Source: Thermomicrobiales bacterium
GTDB taxonomy: Bacteria; Chloroflexota; Chloroflexia; Thermomicrobiales; UBA6265
Assembly: GCA_020847015.1 (NCBI GenBank)
Contig: JADLCW010000252.1
Coordinates: 1 to 10,089, forward strand
Direction: 5' to 3'
Length of the DNA stretch: 10,089 bases
The notes beneath the pieces were generated by a model that was not told the origin of the DNA, made no database searches, and was given only the letters and a program-made list of their open reading frames with translations. Each line of letters starts with the position of its first letter. Within the stretch, counting starts at the first letter, position 1. The translations under genes were made by a program, and so were the position numbers. Positions 1 through 5,684 of this stretch are shown here, piece by piece.

Positions 1-1
1 G

Positions 2-217
2 GTGCACGCCGTCAAAGCCAGCGTGCGTCCGGCGCTGACGATCGGTTCGGCCGGCATGTTCAACCCGCTGGTGAGCGCGGCCGAAGATGGGCTGGCGATC
101 GCCGCCTCGCTGATCGCCATCTTCGCGCCACTTGTAGCGCTGCTCCTGGTGGCGCTGTTCGTCGCCGTCGGTCTCGGTCTGCTGCTGCACCGTCGCCAGC
201 GGCGGACCGCGTCCTGA
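2..217 (+). CDS. C-terminal fragment of a DUF4126-like membrane protein (5' end outside window)
   Basis: The reading frame is open from the left edge and stops at TGA 215-217, so only the last ~71 residues are present and the true start lies outside. The fragment begins HAVKASVRPAL, then a short loop with an acidic patch (AAEDG), then a long hydrophobic stretch of about 30 residues (one or two membrane-spanning helices), and ends in a basic tail HRRQRR. The pattern of His-Ala-x-Lys-Ala, a loop with Phe-Asn and Glu-Asp, and a closing hydrophobic helix recalls the C-terminus of DUF4126 proteins, small multi-pass membrane proteins of unknown function. The positive tail suggests a cytoplasmic C-terminus. 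No function can be given. The family call comes from memory of the motif pattern in a short fragment, so it is moderate at best. Confidence 0.6.
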   Translation: MHAVKASVRPALTIGSAGMFNPLVSAAEDGLAIAASLIAIFAPLVALLLVALFVAVGLGLLLHRRQRRTAS

Positions 218-237
218 TCGGTTTCCGGGCGGCTTCC

Positions 238-293
238 GCGAACCCGGCGTGGTTCGTGGCGACGAATCTGCGAACGCGGCGTGGGACGTGGCG
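238..293. repeat. Two-copy 24-bp direct repeat upstream of dnaJ
   Basis: Bases 238-261 and 270-293 match at 21 of 24 positions, with a 32-bp period, about three helical turns. Both copies share GCGAAC, then CGGCGTGG, then CGTGGCG; the differences are one base after GCGAAC and two bases after CGTGG. The first copy also holds an inverted repeat, CGAACC (239-244), six bases, GGTTCG (251-256), which is not kept in the second copy. The repeat sits 40-90 bp upstream of the putative -10 of dnaJ, a place typical for a regulator site. It does not match the known HspR site (HAIR, CTTGAGT-N7-ACTCAAG). Operator function is an inference. Confidence 0.45.
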
Positions 294-330
294 CGCCGGC
301 GGCGCTACCCCGGACGGACCCGGTTGTGTG

Positions 331-336
331 TATAGT
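331..336 (+). promoter_or_regulatory. Possible -10 box for dnaJ-hspR
   Basis: TATAGT matches the sigma70 -10 consensus at 5 of 6 positions and stands out in very GC-rich surroundings, about 80 bp before the dnaJ start. No good -35 hexamer is visible at 16-18 bp upstream, so the promoter would be weak, activator-dependent or use another sigma factor. It lies downstream of the direct repeat at 238-293. Confidence 0.35.
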
Positions 337-416
337 CGAGCCATAAACCCCGCGGATTCCGGCCGGCGCGTCGCCGGACCGCAACGAGGCGCTAGCATGG
401 ACGGGATTTCCTGACG

Positions 417-1541
417 ATGGCGGCACAATCCACGCGCTCCGTCCAGTTCAAGGACTATTACGAAACCCTGGGGGTGGCTCGCGACGCCGACGAGAAGGCG
501 ATCCGCTCCGCTTATCGAAAGCTGGCCCGCAAACTCCATCCGGATCTCAACCCCGGCGACAAAAGCGCCGAGGAGCGCTTCAAGGAGGTCAACGAGGCCT
601 ACGAGGTGCTCTCCGACGCCGACAAGCGTAAATTGTACGACCGCTTCGGCGAAGATTGGCAACGCTACCGCGAAGCGGGATTCACCGGCAACGAACCCGC
701 TGGCGGCGCCGGCGCTCCTGGCGGACCTGGCGGCGCGACCTTCAATGCGAATGATTTCGGCTCCTGGTTCAGCGGCCAGCAGGGAGGCCGCACGGGCCAG
801 AACGAATGGACCTTCACAACCGGCGGCGAACCCGGAGAAGAAGAGGGATTCTCCGATTTCTTCCAGACGCTGTTCGGGTCCCGCGGCGGCGCCAGAACGC
901 GCGCTCGACCAACACCCCGCCCAATGAGGGGCGAAGATATCGAAACCCCGGTCAACATCACGTTCGACGAGGCATTCCGCGGCACGAAGCGCACCTTGCA
1001 GTTGCAGGTTCCCGAAACGTGTCCTACATGTGACGGCACTGGCATCGTGCGCGGCGGCATCTGCCCAACCTGCGATGGCACGGGGGTGATCACCCGCAGC
1101 CGCACGCTGGAAGTCACCATTCCAACCGGCGTCGCCACCGGTTCGCGTGTGCGCATCGCCGGCCAAGGCGGACCGGGACAAAGCGGCGGGCCGAATGGAG
1201 ATGTCTACCTGGTGGTGACCGTGCGCCCGGATTCCCGTTTCGAACGCGAGGGCGACGATCTGCGCGTCGAGGTCGACCTGCCGGTGACCACGGCGGTGCT
1301 GGGTGGCGAGGCGGTCGTGTCGACGCCGACCGGCCGGGTCGCGCTCACCATTCCGCCCGAGACGCAGGCTGGCAAGTTGTTTCGTTTGCGCGGTCAGGGG
1401 ATGCCGCGCCTGCGCGGACCCAAAGGGCAGCGCGGCGATCTGCTGGCGCGGGTGCGCATCGTCGTGCCCACCGGTCTGAGCGCGCGCGAAAAGGAACTGT
1501 TCGAGGAACTGCGTGGACTCCGACAGGAAGGCAGCGGCTGA
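417..1541 (+). CDS. dnaJ: DnaJ-type co-chaperone with a shortened zinc finger
   Basis: This is a 374-residue J-domain protein of the Hsp40 family, which delivers unfolded clients to DnaK and stimulates its ATPase. Residues ~12-80 form the J domain, with the essential HPD at 41-43. Residues ~85-160 are a Gly/Phe-rich linker. Two CxxCxGxG motifs follow (C202/C205 and C216/C219), then the two beta-sandwich client-binding domains and a dimerisation tail. Standard type I DnaJ has four such motifs forming two zinc sites. Flanking sequence matches motifs 1 and 4 of E. coli DnaJ (VPETC before the first, RSRTLEVTIPTGV after the second), so the middle pair appears deleted, leaving one zinc site. The ATG at 417 lacks a strong Shine-Dalgarno; a five-codon frame (397-414) with GAGG before it ends two bases upstream. 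The stop overlaps the next start as TGATG, which implies translational coupling. No dnaK or grpE is in the window. Confidence 0.95.
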   Translation: MAAQSTRSVQFKDYYETLGVARDADEKAIRSAYRKLARKLHPDLNPGDKSAEERFKEVNEAYEVLSDADKRKLYDRFGEDWQRYREAGFTGNEPAGGAGAPGGPGGATFNANDFGSWFSGQQGGRTGQNEWTFTTGGEPGEEEGFSDFFQTLFGSRGGARTRARPTPRPMRGEDIETPVNITFDEAFRGTKRTLQLQVPETCPTCDGTGIVRGGICPTCDGTGVITRSRTLEVTIPTGVATGSRVRIAGQGGPGQSGGPNGDVYLVVTVRPDSRFEREGDDLRVEVDLPVTTAVLGGEAVVSTPTGRVALTIPPETQAGKLFRLRGQGMPRLRGPKGQRGDLLARVRIVVPTGLSAREKELFEELRGLRQEGSG

Positions 1542-1888
1542 TGCCCCAGGATGACATGTTTGCCCGCGTCGACGCCTTCGAGATCGAGCTGGGAGAGTCC
1601 CTGGACGAGGAACCGCGCTACGCGGTGGCGATCGTGGCCGCCCGCAGCGGCGTCCGCGTGCAAACGATCCGGCGCTGGGAAGCGTACGGCATTGTGGAGC
1701 CGCGCCAATCCTCCACCGGTCCGCTCTACTCCGAAGCCGATATCGCCGATCTGCAGCGGGTGCGTCGACTCACTGACGATCTCGGCGTCAATCTCGCCGG
1801 CGTGGCCGCCATTCTCCATCTGCGCCGCCAGGTAGTCGCCCTCCAGCGCGAGACCATCACGCTGCGGCGTACACTTGGGCAACGGTAG
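1541..1888 (+). CDS. hspR: HspR-like MerR-family transcriptional regulator
   Basis: The protein has 115 residues. After a ~25-residue acidic N-terminal extension there is a MerR-type winged helix-turn-helix: recognition region AARSGVRVQTIRRWEAYGIV (33-52), wing with PRQSSTGPLYSEADI (54-68), then the GVNLAGVAAIL helix (82-92) and a short coiled-coil end. The NLAGV helix and the position directly behind dnaJ are typical of HspR, the repressor of dnaK-type heat-shock operons in actinobacteria and other phyla. It has no cysteine, so it is not a thiol or metal sensor of the SoxR/CueR kind, and the C-terminal part is too short for a drug-binding domain. Its start ATG overlaps the dnaJ stop by one base, so it is probably translated with DnaJ. 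Known HspR uses DnaK as co-repressor; that is family knowledge, and no HAIR operator is seen here. It could instead be a related MerR protein with a different target. Confidence 0.85.
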   Translation: MPQDDMFARVDAFEIELGESLDEEPRYAVAIVAARSGVRVQTIRRWEAYGIVEPRQSSTGPLYSEADIADLQRVRRLTDDLGVNLAGVAAILHLRRQVVALQRETITLRRTLGQR

Positions 1889-1906
1889 CGACGGATCGCC
1901 CGACTT

Positions 1907-1921
1907 CGCCCCGATGGGGCG
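1907..1921 (+). other. Short GC hairpin between hspR and purA
   Basis: CGCCCC (1907-1912), loop GAT, GGGGCG (1916-1921): a perfect 6-bp stem in the 83-bp gap before purA. No T-tract follows, so it is not a typical terminator. It might be a weak pause or processing site, or chance in GC-rich DNA. Confidence 0.3.
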
Positions 1922-1971
1922 TGGCGGCCGTCGCGTTGTCGCGCGCAGGAACCGAGAACGGAGGAACCCGG

Positions 1972-3276
1972 ATGCCCGCCACTATCGTCATGGGCGGCCA
2001 GTGGGGTGACGAAGGCAAAGGCAAACTGACCGACGCGCTGGCTGCTGAGGCCGATTTGGTCGTGCGCGCCAACGGCGGCGCCAACGCCGGCCACACGGTG
2101 GCGACTGACCGCGGCATTTTCAAGCTTCACCTCGTGCCCTCCGGCATCCTCAATCCCGATTGCGTTTGCATCGTCGGCTCGGGCGTGGTGGTCAATCTCG
2201 ACAAGTTGCTGCGGGAAATGGACGATCTGCGAGCGCGCGGCATCGCACTGGACAACCTGAGGATCGCCGAGCGCGCCCACGTCGTGATGCCCTACCACCC
2301 CATGCTCGACAGCCTGGAAGAAGCGCGGCGAGCCGATGACGAGATCGGCACCACGCGCACCGGCAACGGACCCGCCTACGCCGACAAGGCAGCTCGGCGC
2401 GGCATCCGGGTCGCCGATCTGCTTGATGAAGCGACGTTAGGGCGCAAGCTGGACTACGTGGTGGCCGAGAAAAACGCCATCCTGACCGCGGTCTACGGAG
2501 CTGAACCAATCGACCCGGAAGCGCTGCGTGCGAACCTGGTCGCAGCGGGGCGGCGGCTGGCGCCCTACGTCGTGCCGGCCGAGACGGTCGTGCAGGATGC
2601 GTTGGACGAAGGGCGCGAGGTGATCGTCGAGTGCGCGCAGGGCGCGCTGCTCGATGTCGACTACGGCACCTACCCCTACGTCACGTCATCATCGCCGACG
2701 GCGGCCGGGGCCTGTCAGGGAGCCGGGGTAGCGCCCACCCAGGTGCGTCGCGTGCTCGCCGTCTACAAGGCCTACTCGACCCGCGTCGGCGCTGGCCCGC
2801 TGCCCGCTGAGCTGCACGACGAAACGGGCGCTCTAATCCGGGAGCGAGGTCGCGAGTACGGCACCACCACTGGCCGGCCGCGCCGCACCGGCTGGTTCGA
2901 TGCAGTGGCCGCTCGCGCGGTGGCGCGCACCAATGGCGTCACCGAAATCGCTCTGACGCTGCTGGACGTGCTCGACGCCTTCGAGGAGATCGAGGTCTGC
3001 ACCGCGTATCGCCTGGGCGACCGGATCATCACCCATCTGCCGGCCCGCGACGACGAGCTCGCCCGGGTCGAGCCGATCTACGAAACTCTGCCCGGTTGGC
3101 GCTCTCCCACTCCGGCGGCGCGCTCCGTATCCGATCTGCCGCAGGGCGCGCTCGACTACATCGCCTTCCTGGAAAAGCAGCTCGGGGCTCCGATCGCGCT
3201 GGTCGGGGTGGGGCCGGATCGGGAGCAACTCGTCCCGCTGCGCTCCGGTGTCGAATGGGGGCTGGGGCGGCGCTAG
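1972..3276 (+). CDS. purA: Adenylosuccinate synthetase
   Basis: Catalyses GTP-dependent joining of IMP and aspartate to adenylosuccinate, the first committed step to AMP, in the cytosol as a homodimer. The protein has 434 residues, normal for the family. Visible landmarks are GGQWGDEGKGK (8-18) with catalytic Asp13, the NAGHT loop with catalytic His41, IGTTRTGNGPAY (125-136), the AQG loop (222-224), KAYSTRVGAGP, the TTGRPRRTGW segment that holds the IMP/aspartate-binding arginines, and near the C-terminus VGPDRE. The ATG at 1972 was chosen because GGAGGAA (1960-1966) lies five bases upstream and the family begins right before the P-loop-like motif; the open frame continues upstream to a GTG at 1921 without family similarity. 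Oddities: the usual GRGIGP reads RTGNGP, the KLD guanine-contact motif reads LLD (330-332), and FEGAQG reads VECAQG. The stop codon interlocks with that of gpsA. Confidence 0.97.
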   Translation: MPATIVMGGQWGDEGKGKLTDALAAEADLVVRANGGANAGHTVATDRGIFKLHLVPSGILNPDCVCIVGSGVVVNLDKLLREMDDLRARGIALDNLRIAERAHVVMPYHPMLDSLEEARRADDEIGTTRTGNGPAYADKAARRGIRVADLLDEATLGRKLDYVVAEKNAILTAVYGAEPIDPEALRANLVAAGRRLAPYVVPAETVVQDALDEGREVIVECAQGALLDVDYGTYPYVTSSSPTAAGACQGAGVAPTQVRRVLAVYKAYSTRVGAGPLPAELHDETGALIRERGREYGTTTGRPRRTGWFDAVAARAVARTNGVTEIALTLLDVLDAFEEIEVCTAYRLGDRIITHLPARDDELARVEPIYETLPGWRSPTPAARSVSDLPQGALDYIAFLEKQLGAPIALVGVGPDREQLVPLRSGVEWGLGRR

Positions 3277-4349
3277 TCCGGTCGGCCGGTCTCGTCGCCT
3301 CCGGCCGGCTCGCCAAATGTCCCGCCCGGCACGATGCCTTCCAGTTCGTCGCGTGGATCGCGCCCCATTAGGGCATCGATCGCTTCCAGCGGCGGCCGCC
3401 CCTCGAACACCACCGCGCACACCTGCTCGGTGATCGGCAGATCCACCCCGTGGCGATGACCCAATTCGCGGGCCGCGGCCGCAGTGGGGATGCCTTCGGC
3501 CACCTCGCCCAGCCGGGTCCCGATTTCGGCGAGCGGCACGCCCTCGATCAGCATCTGCCCCGCGCGGCGATTGCGGCTGAGCGGGCTGGCGCAGGTGGCG
3601 ATCAAATCGCCCAGCCCAGCCAGTCCGGCGAAGGTGAGCGGGTTGGCTCCCAACGCCACCCCCAGCCGGGCGATCTCGGCAATGCCGCGGGTGACGAAAG
3701 CGGCCTTGGCGTTCTCGCTGGCCCCCAGCCCGACTCCCATGCCGGCCCCCAATGCGATCACGTTTTTCAGCGCGCCGCCGATCTCCACCCCAATCACATC
3801 GGTATGGGTGTAGAGGCGAAACCGCTTCGTCATCAATGCATCACGCACCCGCTCGGCGGCCGCGTGGCCGGCCGCCGCGACCACGGTGGCGGCCGGCTGA
3901 TCCTGCGCGATCTCCGTCGCCAAATTGGGACCGGAAATGGCGCAGATCGCTGACGGGTCGACACTCGGCAGCGCCTCGGTCAGCACCTCGGTCATGCGGC
4001 GCAGCGTGCCCCGCTCCAACCCCTTGGCCACGCTCGCGACGACGGCATCCGTCGGCAGTAGCGGCCGGAATGCCTCGGCGACGGCGCGCATGGAGTGCGT
4101 CGGGATGGCGAAGATGACGACTTCGGCTCCCGCGACCGCTTCCGCCGGGTCGGCGCCGATCGCTACGGCGTCGGGCAGATCGAGCATGGGAACATGGCGC
4201 GGGTTGCGGCGGGTCTGGCGCATCGTCGCCGCCATCGCCGGGTCGCGCACCCACAACGCCGCCGGCCGGCCCGCCCGCGCCGCGAGCACCGCCAGCGTCG
4301 TGCCCCAACTGCCGCCACCGATCACCGTCACCCGTCCGCCATCGCTCAT
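3273..4349 (-). CDS. gpsA: NAD(P)-dependent glycerol-3-phosphate dehydrogenase
   Basis: Reduces dihydroxyacetone phosphate to sn-glycerol-3-phosphate, the backbone for phospholipid synthesis; cytosolic. The protein has 358 residues, slightly longer than the usual ~330-340 because of a ~25-residue Gly/Asp/Pro-rich C-terminal tail. The Rossmann motif GGGSWG is at 11-16, FAIPTHSMR at 80-88, KGLE at 109-112 with catalytic-site Lys109, SGPNLATEI at 139-147, GGALKNVIA with catalytic Lys195, and GLAGLGDLIATC followed by SRN at 242-260. The start ATG (4349-4347) has AGGAG (4360-4356) six bases upstream. The frame is open much further, to 4667, but that part is antisense to fabZ and unlike the family. 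A seven-codon frame (4369-4346) ends in an ATGA overlap with this start. It is divergent from fabZ, also a lipid gene, and converges with purA, so it is likely a single-gene transcript. No clear promoter was found in the 139-bp divergent gap on this strand. Confidence 0.96.
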   Translation of the reverse strand: MSDGGRVTVIGGGSWGTTLAVLAARAGRPAALWVRDPAMAATMRQTRRNPRHVPMLDLPDAVAIGADPAEAVAGAEVVIFAIPTHSMRAVAEAFRPLLPTDAVVASVAKGLERGTLRRMTEVLTEALPSVDPSAICAISGPNLATEIAQDQPAATVVAAAGHAAAERVRDALMTKRFRLYTHTDVIGVEIGGALKNVIALGAGMGVGLGASENAKAAFVTRGIAEIARLGVALGANPLTFAGLAGLGDLIATCASPLSRNRRAGQMLIEGVPLAEIGTRLGEVAEGIPTAAAARELGHRHGVDLPITEQVCAVVFEGRPPLEAIDALMGRDPRDELEGIVPGGTFGEPAGGDETGRPD

Positions 4350-4401
4350 CGCCGTCTCCTGTCGCCCATCGCCGCCTGCCCGCCGGTCGGCTCGGCCGCA
4401 A

Positions 4402-4430
4402 TTGACGCCCTCCGCGGGCGATCCTAGACT
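4402..4430 (+). promoter_or_regulatory. Sigma70-like promoter for fabZ
   Basis: TTGACG (4402-4407, 5 of 6 to consensus) and TAGACT (4425-4430, 4 of 6) are separated by exactly 17 bp. Transcription would start near 4437, leaving a leader of ~50 bases before the fabZ ATG at 4489. It is the best promoter match in the window and lies between the divergent gpsA and fabZ. Confidence 0.65.
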
Positions 4431-4488
4431 CCGGTCCCGGCGCTCCGGTCGGCGGCGCGCGGCCGGAGTCCATCCCGGAGGATGCAGC

Positions 4489-4956
4489 ATGACGGACGAG
4501 ACGCGCCCCGCGCTACCGCTCGATGCGGTCGCCATCCAGCGGATCATTCCCCACCGCTTCCCCTTTCTCCTGATCGATCGGGTGGTCGAGTTGGAACCGG
4601 GCAAGCGCGCGGTGGGGCTGAAGGCCGTCACGATAGGCGAGTCATATTTCGCCGGCCACTTCCCCAACTATCCGGTCATGCCGGGAGTGCTCATCGTCGA
4701 GGCTCTGGCCCAGGTCGGCGCGGTGGCGATGCTGCTCGACCCGGAAGGCGCCGGCAAGCTGGCGCTGTTCGCCGGCATCGATCGCCTCCGCTTCAAGCGG
4801 CAGGTGCGCCCCGGCGACACGCTGCGGCTGGAGGTCGAGATCGGTCGGGTGCGTCGCGGCATCGGCGTCGGATCCGGCACGGCCACGGTGGACGGCGAAC
4901 TGGCCTGCCGCGGCGAGATCATGTTCGCCTTGACCGAGAAGCCGGAGGGAATGTAG
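4489..4956 (+). CDS. fabZ: 3-hydroxyacyl-[acyl-carrier-protein] dehydratase
   Basis: Dehydrates 3-hydroxyacyl-ACP to trans-2-enoyl-ACP in type II fatty-acid elongation; cytosolic hot-dog fold, normally a hexamer. The protein has 155 residues, normal length. The front motif IPHRFPFLLIDRV is at 20-32. The active-site segment AGHFPNYPVMPGVLIVEALA carries His57 and Glu71, with the 14-residue spacing seen for H54/E68 of E. coli FabZ. FAGIDRLRFKRQVRPGD follows, as expected. The ATG at 4489 has GGAGG (4477-4481) seven bases upstream. Another ATG at 4482 lies in a different frame, is only one base-step from the GGAGG and gives no family-like protein. It is transcribed alone or reads on into the Psp-like cluster, because no clear terminator is seen in the 130 bp after it. 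Its pairing with divergent gpsA puts two steps of membrane-lipid supply side by side. Confidence 0.97.
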   Translation: MTDETRPALPLDAVAIQRIIPHRFPFLLIDRVVELEPGKRAVGLKAVTIGESYFAGHFPNYPVMPGVLIVEALAQVGAVAMLLDPEGAGKLALFAGIDRLRFKRQVRPGDTLRLEVEIGRVRRGIGVGSGTATVDGELACRGEIMFALTEKPEGM

Positions 4957-5018
4957 CGCGCCGCATTAGCCGACCGCGGCGGCCGAATCCGGCGCAATCC
5001 ACCCGGTTTGGGGTAGGC

Positions 5019-5024
5019 TAGAAT
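5019..5024 (+). promoter_or_regulatory. Possible -10 box for the Psp-like operon
   Basis: TAGAAT matches the sigma70 -10 consensus at 5 of 6 positions, 63 bp before the first ATG of the cluster. No convincing -35 is present at 16-18 bp spacing. The GC-rich imperfect palindrome GGCTGTACGGCC (5026-5037) directly downstream could be an operator, but one mismatched pair makes this weak. Known Psp systems often use alternative or ECF sigma factors; which is used here cannot be told. Confidence 0.35.
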
Positions 5025-5086
5025 CGGCTGTACGGCCGGGCGGCGGCGTGCGGCAAGGCGGCCATAGCGACCTCGGGGGAGGCGGC

Positions 5087-5614
5087 ATGAACTCGACCGC
5101 GCGCGTGCTCGGCATCATCCTGCTGATCGCCGGCGTTGTCGTGGGCGTGCTGATCGCGCTCTGGCTGCGCGCCGGGTCGAGCGAGGGCACGCTTCAGCAG
5201 TCGGGCGCGCTTTTCGGCGGCGTGCTCGGTTTCGCCGTCGTCGTTGCCCCGCTGGTCGGCTTCGGCGCGTATTTTCTCATTCGAGGCACAGCCGAATCGC
5301 GCGAGTTGGCCGAAGTCGCCAGTCAACGCGAACTGCTGGCGGTGGTGACGACGCGCGGCCAAGTGAGCATCCCCGACATCGTGCTGCAACTGAACACGAC
5401 GCGCGATCAGGTGGAAGCCGATCTCCTCGCGCTCGTCGGTCGCGGATTGTTCAGCGGATACGTCGACTGGAGCAAGGGGATGCTCTACAGCATCGAGGCA
5501 TCGCAGTTGCAGGGGCGGCAAACCTGCCCCAACTGCGGCGGGCAACTCGAATTGGTCGGCAAGGGGCTCATCAAGTGCCCCTATTGCGGCGCCGAAATCT
5601 TCCTGACGGGGTAG
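5087..5614 (+). CDS. Two-helix membrane protein with winged-helix-like segment and C-terminal zinc ribbon
   Basis: The protein has 175 residues and opens a five-gene cluster with pspA. Two hydrophobic helices at ~7-27 and ~41-65 make a membrane hairpin, joined by a short loop with acidic and Ser residues. Residues ~68-140 form a helical segment of winged-helix type: RELLAVVTTRGQVSIPDIVL, then a second helix, then GRGLFSGYVDWSKGMLYS, which reads like the wing. A four-cysteine zinc ribbon ends the protein (C147/C150 and C164/C167). Arg66 after the second helix suggests that the winged-helix part and zinc ribbon are cytosolic. The ATG at 5087 was chosen because GGGGGAGG (5075-5082) lies just upstream; the open frame reaches a GTG at 5048 with no ribosome site. 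The role is unknown. By context it may anchor PspA or the SPFH protein at the membrane, as the zinc-ribbon membrane proteins of Bacillus ydj-type clusters are thought to do. Confidence 0.85.
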   Translation: MNSTARVLGIILLIAGVVVGVLIALWLRAGSSEGTLQQSGALFGGVLGFAVVVAPLVGFGAYFLIRGTAESRELAEVASQRELLAVVTTRGQVSIPDIVLQLNTTRDQVEADLLALVGRGLFSGYVDWSKGMLYSIEASQLQGRQTCPNCGGQLELVGKGLIKCPYCGAEIFLTG

Positions 5615-5667
5615 CGCCGGAGGTCAATGCCGGCACGGATGCGGATCTGCCGCCAATAGCGCCGGAG
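5612..5667 (+). repeat. 11-bp direct repeat in the gap between the first two cluster genes
   Basis: TAGCGCCGGAG occurs at 5612-5622 and again at 5657-5667, a 45-bp period. The first copy contains the TAG stop of the membrane protein; the second lies just before the ribosome site (GGGAGG, 5673-5678) of the next gene. It may be a remnant of a small duplication. No function is apparent. Confidence 0.35.
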
Positions 5668-5684
5668 AGATCGGGAGGACGACG

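Noticed and set aside
218..416. HspR HAIR operator upstream of dnaJ
   Set aside because: No CTTGAGT-N7-ACTCAAG or close variant is visible; the direct repeat found there has another sequence.
60..1181. Long open frame on the minus strand opposite dnaJ
   Set aside because: Antisense to a clear dnaJ with J domain and zinc motifs; the translation is Arg/Ala/Gly-rich with no family signal. Such frames are common opposite GC-rich genes.
1870..1875. TACACT as a -10 box for purA inside the end of the regulator gene
   Set aside because: No -35 at 16-19 bp and no other support; purA may be read from upstream.
4350..4667. N-terminal extension of gpsA up to 4667
   Set aside because: It would be antisense to fabZ and its promoter, has no family similarity, and a good ribosome site points to the ATG at 4349.
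4482..5021. 179-codon plus-strand frame starting seven bases before fabZ
   Set aside because: Out of frame with fabZ, too close to the GGAGG site, and very Arg/Gly-rich, as shifted readings of GC-rich genes are.
4957..5086. Terminator after fabZ
   Set aside because: Only short, imperfect GC inverted repeats without a T-tract; read-through into the Psp-like cluster cannot be excluded.
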